NCBI GenBank assembly: GCA_029861535.1
Contig: JAOTZC010000012.1
Coordinates: forward strand, 1 to 64,000
Origin: Gammaproteobacteria bacterium
Lineage (GTDB): Bacteria; Pseudomonadota; Gammaproteobacteria; Steroidobacterales; Woeseiaceae
Reading direction: 5' to 3'
DNA: 64,000 bases
Under the pieces are notes generated by a model. The model ran no database searches and was not told where the DNA came from. It worked only from the letters and a program-made list of their open reading frames with translations. Below are positions 1 through 7,426 of the stretch, one piece after another; the stretch's first letter is position 1; each line of letters starts with the position of its first letter. The position numbers and the translations under genes are program-made.

Positions 1-509
1 GCCCTGAGAACCTCATATGCGTCATCGATCACCGTAAGGTCAACAGGTACATTCCATGCGGCGCGTGCATATCGCAGGATAATCCGTAACCAGACGAGGT
101 CATTGTTTACGGTTGCCGGGCCGGCACCTGATTTTCGTCGGGCTCGCACATGTTCGATCAAGTCAGAAGACTCGATGTCGCCTACGTCGATGTTCGCGAG
201 ACTCGTTTTCTCAAGAAATTTTATGTGGGCCGATTTGCTGCGGCCCATCGGGCGAATTTCAGAGACTTCCTTGCGATACTTCAATAGAATTTTGTGCAGT
301 GGGCCGCTCAAAGCGAGTTGCTTGCGCTTAGGAACGGCATCTGGCTTGCTGAGTTTGCTCTCCAGTCGCGTTGCCCATTCCGTAGCGAGACGACGCTTGT
401 CAAAGGTTTTGGATTCGCGGTGGACCAGGCGGCCATCACGTTTGATTCGTACCTCGGCGAGATACGCTAGGCTGCCGTCACGACGTCGGCGCCGTCGAAT
501 TGTAGCCAT
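1..509 (-). CDS. Tyrosine recombinase (dusA-associated integrase), N-terminal part
   Basis: The minus strand is open from an ATG at 509 to the window edge (169 codons, no stop), so the catalytic C-terminal domain with the R-H-R-Y residues lies outside. The visible part starts MATIRRRRRRDGSLAYLAEV, followed by an arm-binding-like beta-sheet region and then a SAM-like core-binding domain (about residues 70-160, with the pattern TVNNDLVWLRIILRYA typical of phage integrases). It is divergent from dusA, with 155 bp between the starts. Integrases of this kind next to dusA belong to a known family that inserts elements at the 5' end of that gene. Family assignment rests on the N-terminal half and context only. 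Confidence 0.8.
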   Translation of the reverse strand, partial: MATIRRRRRRDGSLAYLAEVRIKRDGRLVHRESKTFDKRRLATEWATRLESKLSKPDAVPKRKQLALSGPLHKILLKYRKEVSEIRPMGRSKSAHIKFLEKTSLANIDVGDIESSDLIEHVRARRKSGAGPATVNNDLVWLRIILRYARAAWNVPVDLTVIDDAYEVLR

Positions 510-535
510 TTATTAGTCCAATTAGGTAAAAGAAA

Positions 536-568
536 GTGCGACATGAGTGGTGCGACATAGTGCGACAT
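536..568. repeat. Three copies of GTGCGACAT between integrase and dusA
   Basis: The 9-mer GTGCGACAT occurs at 536-544, 550-558 and 560-568, all in the same orientation, with 14- and 10-bp steps. The array lies in the 155-bp gap between the divergent integrase and dusA starts. Such iterons could be integrase arm sites, excisionase sites or a repressor operator; the sequence alone does not decide. Confidence 0.5.
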
Positions 569-664
569 GGGCTATATTTGGTACAAAATAGACAACAACA
601 AATACAATACGAGTCGAGAATAGGGCGATATAAGCAACTGAATAATAAAGTAAAACGAGGAAAA

Positions 665-1645
665 ATGATAGACTACTCAACAGCCTGCAAAGTGTCAATT
701 GCACCTATGATGGACTGGACGGACCGCCATTGCCGTTACTTCATGCGGTTGTTAAGTCCCTCCGTTGGCCTGTATACGGAAATGCTGACGGCCGCGGCGA
801 TCTATCATGGCGACAAGGATTCGCTGTTGCGCTTCGACCCGTCGGAACATCCGATTGCCGTGCAACTCGGCGGAAGCGACCCGGAACTAATGGCGTATGC
901 TGCGCGCGAAAGCAACACACGCGGTTACGATGAAATCAATATCAACGTCGGCTGTCCCAGCGACCGCGTGCAAAGTGGACAATTTGGTGCGTGCCTGATG
1001 GCGCATCCGGAGATTGTCGCCAGTTGCATTAAAGAAATGCAGGATCAGTGCAATGTTCCGGTTACGGTAAAAACTCGAATCGGTATTGACGAAAATGACA
1101 CAGATGATTTTCTGAGCCGGTTCGTCGATATCTTAGTTGCAGCCGGTTGCCGCAAATTCATCGTTCACGCGCGCATCGCGATCCTCGACGGGCTTAGCCC
1201 GAAGGACAATCGGACTATTCCACCGTTAAACTACGAGCGCGTGTTTCGACTCAAACGACGGAATCCCGACCTCGATATTCACATTAACGGCGGCGTGAGC
1301 CACACCGAACAAATCTCAGAGCTGCTTGAATGCGTTGACGGCGTCATGATCGGGCGTCAGGCCTACCACGAGCCATATTTATTGGCCGAGCTCGAGAATC
1401 GCCTATTGAGCGGCGCGGAAATGCCGCATCGCGTTGATATCGTTGAACGGATGCTGCCATACATCGAGCAGCAACTTATTGATGGCGAGCGTCTGAACCG
1501 AATTAGTCGGCATATGCTCGGGCTATTTGCCGGGCAGCCAGGCGCCCGGGCCTGGCGGCGCTGTCTCAGCGAAAATGCCCACAAGCACGGCGCCGGACCC
1601 GAAGTCTTGCAGCGAGCGCTCGACGCGGTACCAGAAGCTGCTTAA
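665..1645 (+). CDS. dusA: tRNA-dihydrouridine(20/20a) synthase DusA
   Basis: FMN-dependent enzyme that reduces uridine to dihydrouridine in the D-loop of tRNA, in the cytosol. The 326-residue product matches E. coli DusA closely: APMMDWTDRHCRYF near the N-terminus, ALQLGGSDP-type strand, NVGCPSDRVQ with the catalytic cysteine, TVKTRIG, the HAR motif, INGG and the C-terminal HMLGLFAGQPGARAWRR block. These are DusA rather than DusB or DusC signatures. The frame is open upstream to 536, but the ATG at 665 is chosen because GAGG at 657-660 precedes it and homology begins there. The region just upstream is probably island DNA, so the native promoter may have been replaced by one from the element. 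Confidence 0.95.
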   Translation: MIDYSTACKVSIAPMMDWTDRHCRYFMRLLSPSVGLYTEMLTAAAIYHGDKDSLLRFDPSEHPIAVQLGGSDPELMAYAARESNTRGYDEININVGCPSDRVQSGQFGACLMAHPEIVASCIKEMQDQCNVPVTVKTRIGIDENDTDDFLSRFVDILVAAGCRKFIVHARIAILDGLSPKDNRTIPPLNYERVFRLKRRNPDLDIHINGGVSHTEQISELLECVDGVMIGRQAYHEPYLLAELENRLLSGAEMPHRVDIVERMLPYIEQQLIDGERLNRISRHMLGLFAGQPGARAWRRCLSENAHKHGAGPEVLQRALDAVPEAA

Positions 1646-1699
1646 AATGCACCGCCCGATTTGAATTCACATCTTTATATGAGGAGCAAGACCCCTGTC

Positions 1700-2518
1700 A
1701 TGAGCGCGAAGCCCGCAAGGAAAAGACCGACGATGGCCGATGAGGCCGATATTCATGAACTGTATGAGCAGTCGGTACAGAACGTAGAGCACGAAATCGA
1801 ATTTTTGCAGCAAACTTTTAAGGAGCTAAGCGGCCGTACGGGCTATCTGTTCCGCGAGGATTTCTGCGGCACCGCGAGCCTGTCTTGCGAGTGGGTCAAG
1901 CAGGGGCCCGAATTTCAGGCCATCGGCGTCGATATCGACCAGACGGTATTGGAGTGGGGCCGGAAAAACCGTCTTGCTCAATTACCATCCGAAGATCAGG
2001 CGCGGGTTAGTTTGATCGAATCGGATGTAATGACTGTAGAGACGCCGAAGGTCGATGTGCTCGCTGCGTTCAATTTTAGCTATTGGATCTTGGAAGAACG
2101 CGCCGACATGTTGCGCTACATGCGGCGCGGCTACGACGCGCTAAAAGACGACGGCATTTTGTTCTTGGATATGTTTGGCGGTCCCGAGGCGTTTGAAGAG
2201 ACCAAAGAGAAGACCAAAAATGACGGCTTCACCTATATCTGGCACCAGGCGAAGTTTCACCCGGTCACTAACCACATGCGCTGCCATATTCACTTCAAGT
2301 TCCCCGATGGTTCGCGGATTAAGAAAGCGTTCACCTACGAATGGCGACTGTATACCGCTCCAGAGCTTCGAGACTTGTTGCTTGAGGCTGGTTTTAAGAA
2401 AGCAACGGTTTACTGGGAAGGCGACGACGAGGACGGCGAGGGCAATGGTGAATTTACGCCGGATCCGAAGGGGGAGGCCGATCTTGCTTGGATTGCGTAT
2501 ATCGTTGCCGAAAAATAG
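1700..2518 (+). CDS. Class I SAM-dependent methyltransferase
   Basis: A 272-residue protein with a Rossmann-type methyltransferase fold. An N-terminal LYEQSVQNVEHEIEF segment is followed by the SAM-binding region FREDFCGTASLSCEWV, the acidic loop GVDIDQTVLEWG and the motif IV-like AFNFSYWIL. The C-terminal part carries a mixed sheet (YEWRLYTAPELRDLLLEAGF) as in small-molecule methyltransferases; the substrate cannot be read. The ATG at 1700 is preferred, with GAGGAG at 1681-1686 upstream; ATG 1679 and TTG 1661 are in-frame alternatives. It follows dusA by 54 bp and precedes the cyclase gene by 16 bp on the same strand, so an operon is likely. Confidence 0.8.
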   Translation: MSAKPARKRPTMADEADIHELYEQSVQNVEHEIEFLQQTFKELSGRTGYLFREDFCGTASLSCEWVKQGPEFQAIGVDIDQTVLEWGRKNRLAQLPSEDQARVSLIESDVMTVETPKVDVLAAFNFSYWILEERADMLRYMRRGYDALKDDGILFLDMFGGPEAFEETKEKTKNDGFTYIWHQAKFHPVTNHMRCHIHFKFPDGSRIKKAFTYEWRLYTAPELRDLLLEAGFKKATVYWEGDDEDGEGNGEFTPDPKGEADLAWIAYIVAEK

Positions 2519-2534
2519 CTTGTAAAATAAGCAG

Positions 2535-3431
2535 ATGGCTCGGGATCTTGAAGTAGCAATCATATTTGCCGACGTCGTCGGCAGTACACAGCTGTATGAT
2601 AAATATGGCGATACCCGAGCAAGCGCGACCGTGGCTGCGTGCCTGGACGTGATGAAAGACGCCACCCATCAGTACAACGGAACCGTCATCAAGACCATCG
2701 GCGACGAAGTGATGTCGACGTTCGAATCCGTCGACGAGGCGATGGGTGCGGCCGTCATGATGCAGAGTCGGATTTCAGCCCAAAGTAGAAAGGATGCGGG
2801 CATCCCGGTTTCGATCCGTATCGGCTGCCATTTTGGCCCTGTCGTGCAGGAGCAGAATGATATTTTCGGTGCCGCGGTGCACACGGCAAACCGCATGACT
2901 TCGCAGGCCAAGTCGCGACAAATTGTGATCTCGGGTGAGACTGTCAAGCACATGAGCCCAGATCTGCGCAAGCAAGCTCGGCAGATCGATGTGGCTACCG
3001 TTCGCGGCCGCGTCGATGAAGTTGCGCTGTGGGAGCTGTTGTGGAATCCCGAAGAGGCAACCAGCATGTTGCCGACGATCGGCTGGGAAGACAAAGAAAA
3101 AAGAGCTTCAAAAATGCTAATTACATTCCGCGATAACGTGGTCGAAGTTTCGGAAAAGCGCAAAGGCATTAACATTGGCCGCGCCGACGATAACGATGTC
3201 GTCATCAAGGGCAACTTGATTTCGCGAATCCACGCAAAAGTCGAAATGCGGCGTGGCAAGTTCGTGCTAATCGATCAGAGCACTAATGGTACGTTTTTGC
3301 AGGACATGGATGGCAAAGAGACATTTGTACGCCGGGATATGACCGAGCTATCGGATGAGGGCACGATAGGGCTCGGGCGTGCCGAGGCGCCCGGCGCGTC
3401 ATTAGCGATACATTACAAAGCGATCGAGTAA
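2535..3431 (+). CDS. Class III adenylate/guanylate cyclase with C-terminal FHA domain
   Basis: Residues 1-175 form a class III nucleotide cyclase domain: metal-binding Asp in FADVVGST, substrate-specifying Lys and second Asp in VIKTIGDEVMSTF, and the catalytic Arg in AVHTANRM. The usual transition-state Asn of the V-N-x-A-x-R motif is His here (V-H-T-A-N-R). Residues about 195-298 form a forkhead-associated domain (NIGRADDNDVVIKG, ISRIHAKVEM, TNGTFL), which binds phosphothreonine peptides. No transmembrane segment is seen, so it is cytosolic. The cyclase would be active only if the His is tolerated. The FHA domain suggests coupling to a Ser/Thr kinase not present in this window. It could supply cAMP for the CRP-type sites at 22870 and 56118. 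Confidence 0.88.
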   Translation: MARDLEVAIIFADVVGSTQLYDKYGDTRASATVAACLDVMKDATHQYNGTVIKTIGDEVMSTFESVDEAMGAAVMMQSRISAQSRKDAGIPVSIRIGCHFGPVVQEQNDIFGAAVHTANRMTSQAKSRQIVISGETVKHMSPDLRKQARQIDVATVRGRVDEVALWELLWNPEEATSMLPTIGWEDKEKRASKMLITFRDNVVEVSEKRKGINIGRADDNDVVIKGNLISRIHAKVEMRRGKFVLIDQSTNGTFLQDMDGKETFVRRDMTELSDEGTIGLGRAEAPGASLAIHYKAIE

Positions 3432-3450
3432 GGCCCGCTCCAACCTCAAA

Positions 3451-5202
3451 CTATGACGCTTCGACCAGAGCCGCGGCGATGCGTTGTTGTTCTTCACGTA
3501 GCTCCGCGGGCAAGCGGTCGCCGTATGCCTCCAAATACCCTCCGACCGACGCCAATTCTGAGCGCCATTGGCCTACATCGATTGACGTAAGGATTTCCAT
3601 AGTCTCCGGACTCACGTCGAGGTCACGGGTGTCAATATCGCCCGCATTGGGCAAATAACCGATCGGCGTCTCTTTCCCGCCAACGCGATCTTCGCAGCGG
3701 TCGATAATCCAACGCAAAACGCGCAAGTTCTCGCCGAATCCCGGCCACAAGAACTTGCCATCGCTATCCTGACGGAACCAATTGACGTGGAAGATTCTCG
3801 GTAGCTTGTCGGACCGCTCGTCGAACGACAGCCAGTGTGCCCAATAGTCGCCAAAGTTGTAGCCGCAAAAGGGCTTCATTGCCATTGAATCCCGTCGTAC
3901 AACGCCGACTTCGCCGATATTTGCGGCCGTCGTTTCGGACGCGACGCCGGCACCGACCAGGACGCCGTGCCTCCAATCTTTGGATTCGTAAACGAGTGGA
4001 GCAAGTTCCTTACGGCGTCCGCCAAATACTATCGCCGAAATGGGCACGCCTTCGGCGGCTTCAGCAAGCTCGGAATAGCAAGGATTGTTCGAAGCTGCGA
4101 CGGTAAACCGAGAGTTTGGGTGTGCAGCGGGCCCATTACCAGCGCGATACTCGCGTCCCTGCCAGTCTGTGGCCGGCTCGCCGACCTTTTTGTCTTCCCA
4201 CCACGGTTCATTATCGGCTGTACGCGCAACGTTCGTGAAGATCGTGTCGTGCCTGATCATCTCGAATGCGTTTTTGTTGGTTTTAGTGTTTGTTCCGGGA
4301 ACGACGCCGAAGTAACCGGATTCGGGGTTAATCGCCCGCAGCTGCCCTTGATCGTCGAGATGCAGCCACGCGATATCGTCGCCAAGCGTCCAGATCTTCC
4401 AGCCAGGCTGCGAAGCCGGTGGAACTAACATCGCCAGGTTGGTTTTGCCACAGGCCGACGGAAACGCGCAGGCAATGAAGTGTGTTTCACCATCCGGGCT
4501 CTCGACGCCGACAATCAACATATGCTCGGCCAGCCAACCTTCCTGTCGAGCTTGGTAGCTTGCAATACGTAAAGCATGGCACTTCTTGCCGAGCAAGGCG
4601 TTGCCGCCGTAGCCTGAGCCGATACTCTTGATCGTCAGTTCTTCGGGGAAATGCATGATCAGGCGGCGTTCGGGATCGAGGTCGCCGGTCGAGTGTAGGC
4701 CTTTGACGAACCGTCTTTCGCGCTCGATCCGCTTGAGCGCAGCTGTGCCCATGCGCGTCATCAGCTTCATATTGGCAACCACGTACGCGCTGTCGGTGAT
4801 TTCGACGCCGCAGCGTGAGTACGGCGAATCGATCGGGCCCATGCAATAAGGAATTACGTACATCGTGCGGCCACGCATCGCACCATCGAACAGCGCATCG
4901 ACTTTTCTGTGGGCTTCCTCTGGGGCCATCCAGTGATTATTCGGGCCGGCGTCCTCCGCTTCGCATGTGCAGACATAGGTCAAATGTTCTACGCGCGCAA
5001 CGTCGTTGGCGTTCGACAGGTGCAAATAACAGTTGGGGTACTCGTCTTGGTTTAATGCCGAAAGTGTGCCGTCCTCAAGCATCTGCGTCACGAGTTCCTG
5101 GTATTCGGCGTCGCTGCCGGTGCACCAGCGGATGTCCGAAGGTTCGGTGTGAGCGGCAACGGCGTCAACCCATTGCTGAAGCGCTTCAAGTGTGGTCGTC
5201 AT
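3451..5202 (-). CDS. pckG: Phosphoenolpyruvate carboxykinase (GTP)
   Basis: Converts oxaloacetate and GTP to phosphoenolpyruvate, CO2 and GDP, the entry step of gluconeogenesis, in the cytosol. The 583-residue protein has the GTP-type family's full length and signatures: the phosphate-binding loop FPSACGKTNLAML near residue 250, the substrate site SYGSGYGGNALLG-like segment before it (IGSGYGGNALLGKKCHALRIAS), and FGGRRKELAPLVYES. E. coli uses the unrelated ATP-dependent enzyme, so this isoform is a useful lineage marker. ATG at 5202 has only a weak Shine-Dalgarno. Monocistronic: it converges with the cyclase gene and a perfect TATAAT lies upstream at 5268-5273. Confidence 0.97.
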   Translation of the reverse strand: MTTTLEALQQWVDAVAAHTEPSDIRWCTGSDAEYQELVTQMLEDGTLSALNQDEYPNCYLHLSNANDVARVEHLTYVCTCEAEDAGPNNHWMAPEEAHRKVDALFDGAMRGRTMYVIPYCMGPIDSPYSRCGVEITDSAYVVANMKLMTRMGTAALKRIERERRFVKGLHSTGDLDPERRLIMHFPEELTIKSIGSGYGGNALLGKKCHALRIASYQARQEGWLAEHMLIVGVESPDGETHFIACAFPSACGKTNLAMLVPPASQPGWKIWTLGDDIAWLHLDDQGQLRAINPESGYFGVVPGTNTKTNKNAFEMIRHDTIFTNVARTADNEPWWEDKKVGEPATDWQGREYRAGNGPAAHPNSRFTVAASNNPCYSELAEAAEGVPISAIVFGGRRKELAPLVYESKDWRHGVLVGAGVASETTAANIGEVGVVRRDSMAMKPFCGYNFGDYWAHWLSFDERSDKLPRIFHVNWFRQDSDGKFLWPGFGENLRVLRWIIDRCEDRVGGKETPIGYLPNAGDIDTRDLDVSPETMEILTSIDVGQWRSELASVGGYLEAYGDRLPAELREEQQRIAAALVEAS

Positions 5203-5267
5203 ATTGGTCTCAGAATACTGTTTTTATCGGGACGTCAATAGTCCCATTATTAGAATGCGGGCTGCGC

Positions 5268-5273
5268 ATTATA
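5268..5273 (-). promoter_or_regulatory. Probable -10 element of pckG
   Basis: On the minus strand a perfect TATAAT lies 66 bp upstream of the pckG ATG. A convincing TTGACA is not present at 16-18 bp spacing, so the assignment rests on the -10 hexamer and position only. An imperfect hairpin (ATGCTG/CAGCAT, 5282-5298) lies just upstream. Confidence 0.35.
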
Positions 5274-5407
5274 GCGATTTGATGCTGTCGTGCAGCATTC
5301 GATCGTATAATGCAGACGTCAGAATGGCTGCCACAACGACAGGGGCAACCCATCCGTAGGTGGCCGGCTATCGAAGATCGTTCTGGGGTTTTTTGGCTAC
5401 TTTTTGA

Positions 5408-6226
5408 CTATTGGCAGAGCTGTGGGCTGCCGTCGACGAGCTCGGCTTCGAAGCTCTTTAAAGGGCTGAACTGGCTTGTAATCTCGCCCGACACATTGTC
5501 GGCGACGAAGCGCCATTCGATCACCTCAATCAGGTCGCACCGCCCGTTGCCCTGGGCACTCGCAAACGCCAGCCGCAGCGTCTGATTGGGCCCGTCCGTC
5601 GAATAGTCAGAGTAGCTGTCGAGTACTTTTTTATGACGCTGCGTAAAGAACGTGAATTGCCAGAAATATTCGGCAAAATCTCGCACGCTATTCTGCGTCA
5701 GCGGTCGCGTATTTAGCTTACCTGCGTAGCCCGACAACAGGCTGCGATCGACGCCATCTCGATAGGTATTGCTGCATTTGAAGACACGAGAGAAACCGGG
5801 CGAAGTCAAATCGCCGATATTGCCAACGTCATCGTCATAGCTGAGCTCTCGAATGAACTCGTAGTAGCGGTCGTTTTCGTAGGCGCCAACGTAATACCCG
5901 CTGACGCTGCGAGCGTCATTGTCGGCTGACTCCCAGGCTTCGGCGACTGCGTAATTATCAGTACACAGTTCATAAGAAGAGGAATCGTCCATAACATGAT
6001 GGACCGTGTAGCTTTGTGCGGTGTTGGCACGCTCATCGACGAAAAAACCATTGGGTACGCTGTAGTTGGGGTCGTAAACCTTCGAAATGATGTCATCGTC
6101 GGACGGCAGGGCGCGAACCTGGCTTTGTTCGTTGGCTGCGTCTGTTGCTTCCGGCGTCGCCGGCGAACCACCGCCGCCACAAGATGTGGCGATGGCCAAG
6201 AACGGCAACAACATGATTGCTCTCAT
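5408..6226 (-). CDS. Putative lipoprotein of unknown function
   Basis: A 272-residue exported protein that I do not recognise. The N-terminus is a lipoprotein signal peptide (MRAIMLLPFLAIATSC) followed by CGGGGS, a flexible glycine linker typical of a lipidated Cys. The Asp is not at position +2, so outer-membrane sorting is expected. The rest is acidic and rich in Tyr, Asp and Ser with no obvious repeat; it contains two further Cys (CTDNY, CSNTY) and a C-terminal CQ that could form disulfides. It stands alone between pckG (same strand) and the csrA-like gene, with about 110 bp upstream. No function is inferred. Confidence 0.7.
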   Translation of the reverse strand: MRAIMLLPFLAIATSCGGGGSPATPEATDAANEQSQVRALPSDDDIISKVYDPNYSVPNGFFVDERANTAQSYTVHHVMDDSSSYELCTDNYAVAEAWESADNDARSVSGYYVGAYENDRYYEFIRELSYDDDVGNIGDLTSPGFSRVFKCSNTYRDGVDRSLLSGYAGKLNTRPLTQNSVRDFAEYFWQFTFFTQRHKKVLDSYSDYSTDGPNQTLRLAFASAQGNGRCDLIEVIEWRFVADNVSGEITSQFSPLKSFEAELVDGSPQLCQ

Positions 6227-6339
6227 CGTATCCCTCGATCTCTGTCCACGGCGGCATACTCCTTATGCACGCGTTTGGCCGACATCCCGCATCCTGCGGG
6301 TCTAGTCTTCGCGGCGTATCCGTGCCGCGGCGCTGCACT

Positions 6340-6543
6340 TCAGGCGGCAGCGGCTTTTTTGCGCCAGATGCAAAGTTCGCTTGGCGCCTGGACGCCCATC
6401 TTTACGCGATTGTGATTGGCCGAGAAAATCGTAATCTCAATCGGCCCTGCGGCAAACAGGTCTGCCAGCGTCATCTTCAGATCGATACCCTCATCGGGAC
6501 GGATCTCTATAGATTCTGTGTCCTTTCGGCTTACTATCAACAT
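6340..6543 (-). CDS. CsrA-family RNA-binding regulator, RsmF/RsmN-like variant
   Basis: A 67-residue CsrA relative: MLIVSRK at the start (L2-R6 region of CsrA) and VKMGVQAPSELCIWRKK at the end, keeping the core RNA-contacting Arg (R61). Unlike classical CsrA, about 18 residues (PDEGIDLKMTLADLFAAG) are inserted after the first strands. This is the place where P. aeruginosa RsmF/RsmN carries its extra helix, so I class it with that subfamily. It would bind GGA motifs in mRNA leaders and alter translation. A strong GGAAGGAA lies 9 bp upstream of the ATG. It is the last gene of flgA-flgM-flgN, 32 bp after flgN, which suggests a role in the flagellar regulon. Confidence 0.82.
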   Translation of the reverse strand: MLIVSRKDTESIEIRPDEGIDLKMTLADLFAAGPIEITIFSANHNRVKMGVQAPSELCIWRKKAAAA

Positions 6544-6575
6544 GGCTCAGGTTCCTTCCGTTGCTATTGCGTGTG

Positions 6576-7067
6576 TCAAACTTGGGCGAGCGAGCGCCGA
6601 TTCATCGCAGCGATGTCTCGGCCGTCGCGTTTGTAGGTGTCGGGATTCGAGTTCGCGCCTCGCAGCACCGCGAGATTGCGTTCGACCATTTGGTTGCGCA
6701 TACGAATAATGGCACCGTTGGTCAGGTTGAGTGCGTTGCATTCCGCGGCGATCTCCATCAAATGCGACCAAGCTTTGTAAACGACAGAATCTTCATCGCA
6801 CCACAGCGACATTTCGATCATCTGTTCAGGCCCGGCGTGAAAACCTGACGTCTCGCACAGCGCTCGGCGTTGTTTCTCAAGCTCGGCCATCTTGTCGACG
6901 CATTGGCTTTTCGTATCCACGGCCGAATGCAGCGCGTCGGTGTCCTGTTCTTCCAGTGCTGCGCGTTCGTCACGCAGCGATTCCTTCAGGCCGAGCGCGT
7001 AATTGACGCACTCGCCTATGACATCAACGATTTGAGAACGTGCCTCAGATTTGGATGGGCGTGGCAC
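6576..7067 (-). CDS. flgN: Flagellar export chaperone FlgN
   Basis: A 163-residue helical protein with the FlgN layout: long amphipathic helices with an acidic middle (DERAALEEQDTDALHSAVDTKSQCVDKMAELEKQR) and the C-terminal LNLTNGAIIRMRNQMVERNLAVLRG segment, which matches the N-x-x-N-G-x-x-I pattern of the family. FlgN binds the hook-filament junction proteins FlgK and FlgL, both encoded at 15715-18797, and delivers them to the export gate. The start is GTG at 7067, two bases after the flgM stop, so translation is probably coupled. Sequence similarity in this family is low, and position next to flgM supports the call. Confidence 0.85.
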   Translation of the reverse strand: MPRPSKSEARSQIVDVIGECVNYALGLKESLRDERAALEEQDTDALHSAVDTKSQCVDKMAELEKQRRALCETSGFHAGPEQMIEMSLWCDEDSVVYKAWSHLMEIAAECNALNLTNGAIIRMRNQMVERNLAVLRGANSNPDTYKRDGRDIAAMNRRSLAQV

Positions 7068-7069
7068 GG

Positions 7070-7399
7070 CTATTCACCGAATGAGCGCTCAAAGCGAATT
7101 AACGCGTCGGCTATCGCCTGAGCGTTAACCTCGTAATTGCCGTTTTCGATTGCTGATCTGATTTCGGCGACTCGCTTACTGTCCACAGCCGGGAGAGATT
7201 CGAGTGATTTCTCGAGTCGCTCAAGCAGTTGCGCGCCGCTGGTCAGCTTGACGGTATCGCTAGATGCGCCGCTGCGACCGGCGTCGCTGCCCTGAGTGCC
7301 TTGTTCGGGGGAAACTCGGTTGCTCGCATCGGATTCGTCGACTTTACCGCCAATCTTTCCGACCATGCTCTGATCTACCGGGCCGATTTTGTTTGTCAT
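7070..7399 (-). CDS. flgM: Anti-sigma-28 factor FlgM
   Basis: A 109-residue protein that binds FliA (sigma-28, encoded at 43541) and is exported once the hook is complete. The N-terminal half is Gly/Ser/Asp-rich and disordered, as is usual. The C-terminal half has the FlgM sigma-binding helices: DTVKLTSGAQLLERLEKSLESLP, VAEIRSAIENGNYEV and AQAIADALIRFE. The ATG at 7399 is chosen over TTG 7417 because GAGGAA sits 8 bp upstream of it. A near-consensus sigma-28 promoter lies at 7437-7463, inside the end of flgA, giving FlgM both an early and a late source of mRNA. Confidence 0.93.
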   Translation of the reverse strand: MTNKIGPVDQSMVGKIGGKVDESDASNRVSPEQGTQGSDAGRSGASSDTVKLTSGAQLLERLEKSLESLPAVDSKRVAEIRSAIENGNYEVNAQAIADALIRFERSFGE

Positions 7400-7426
7400 A
7401 ACGTCATTCCTCAACAATCATTGTTG

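Noticed and set aside
5303-5310. TATAAT on the plus strand as a promoter
   Set aside because: No plus-strand gene follows and no -35 element stands at the right distance.
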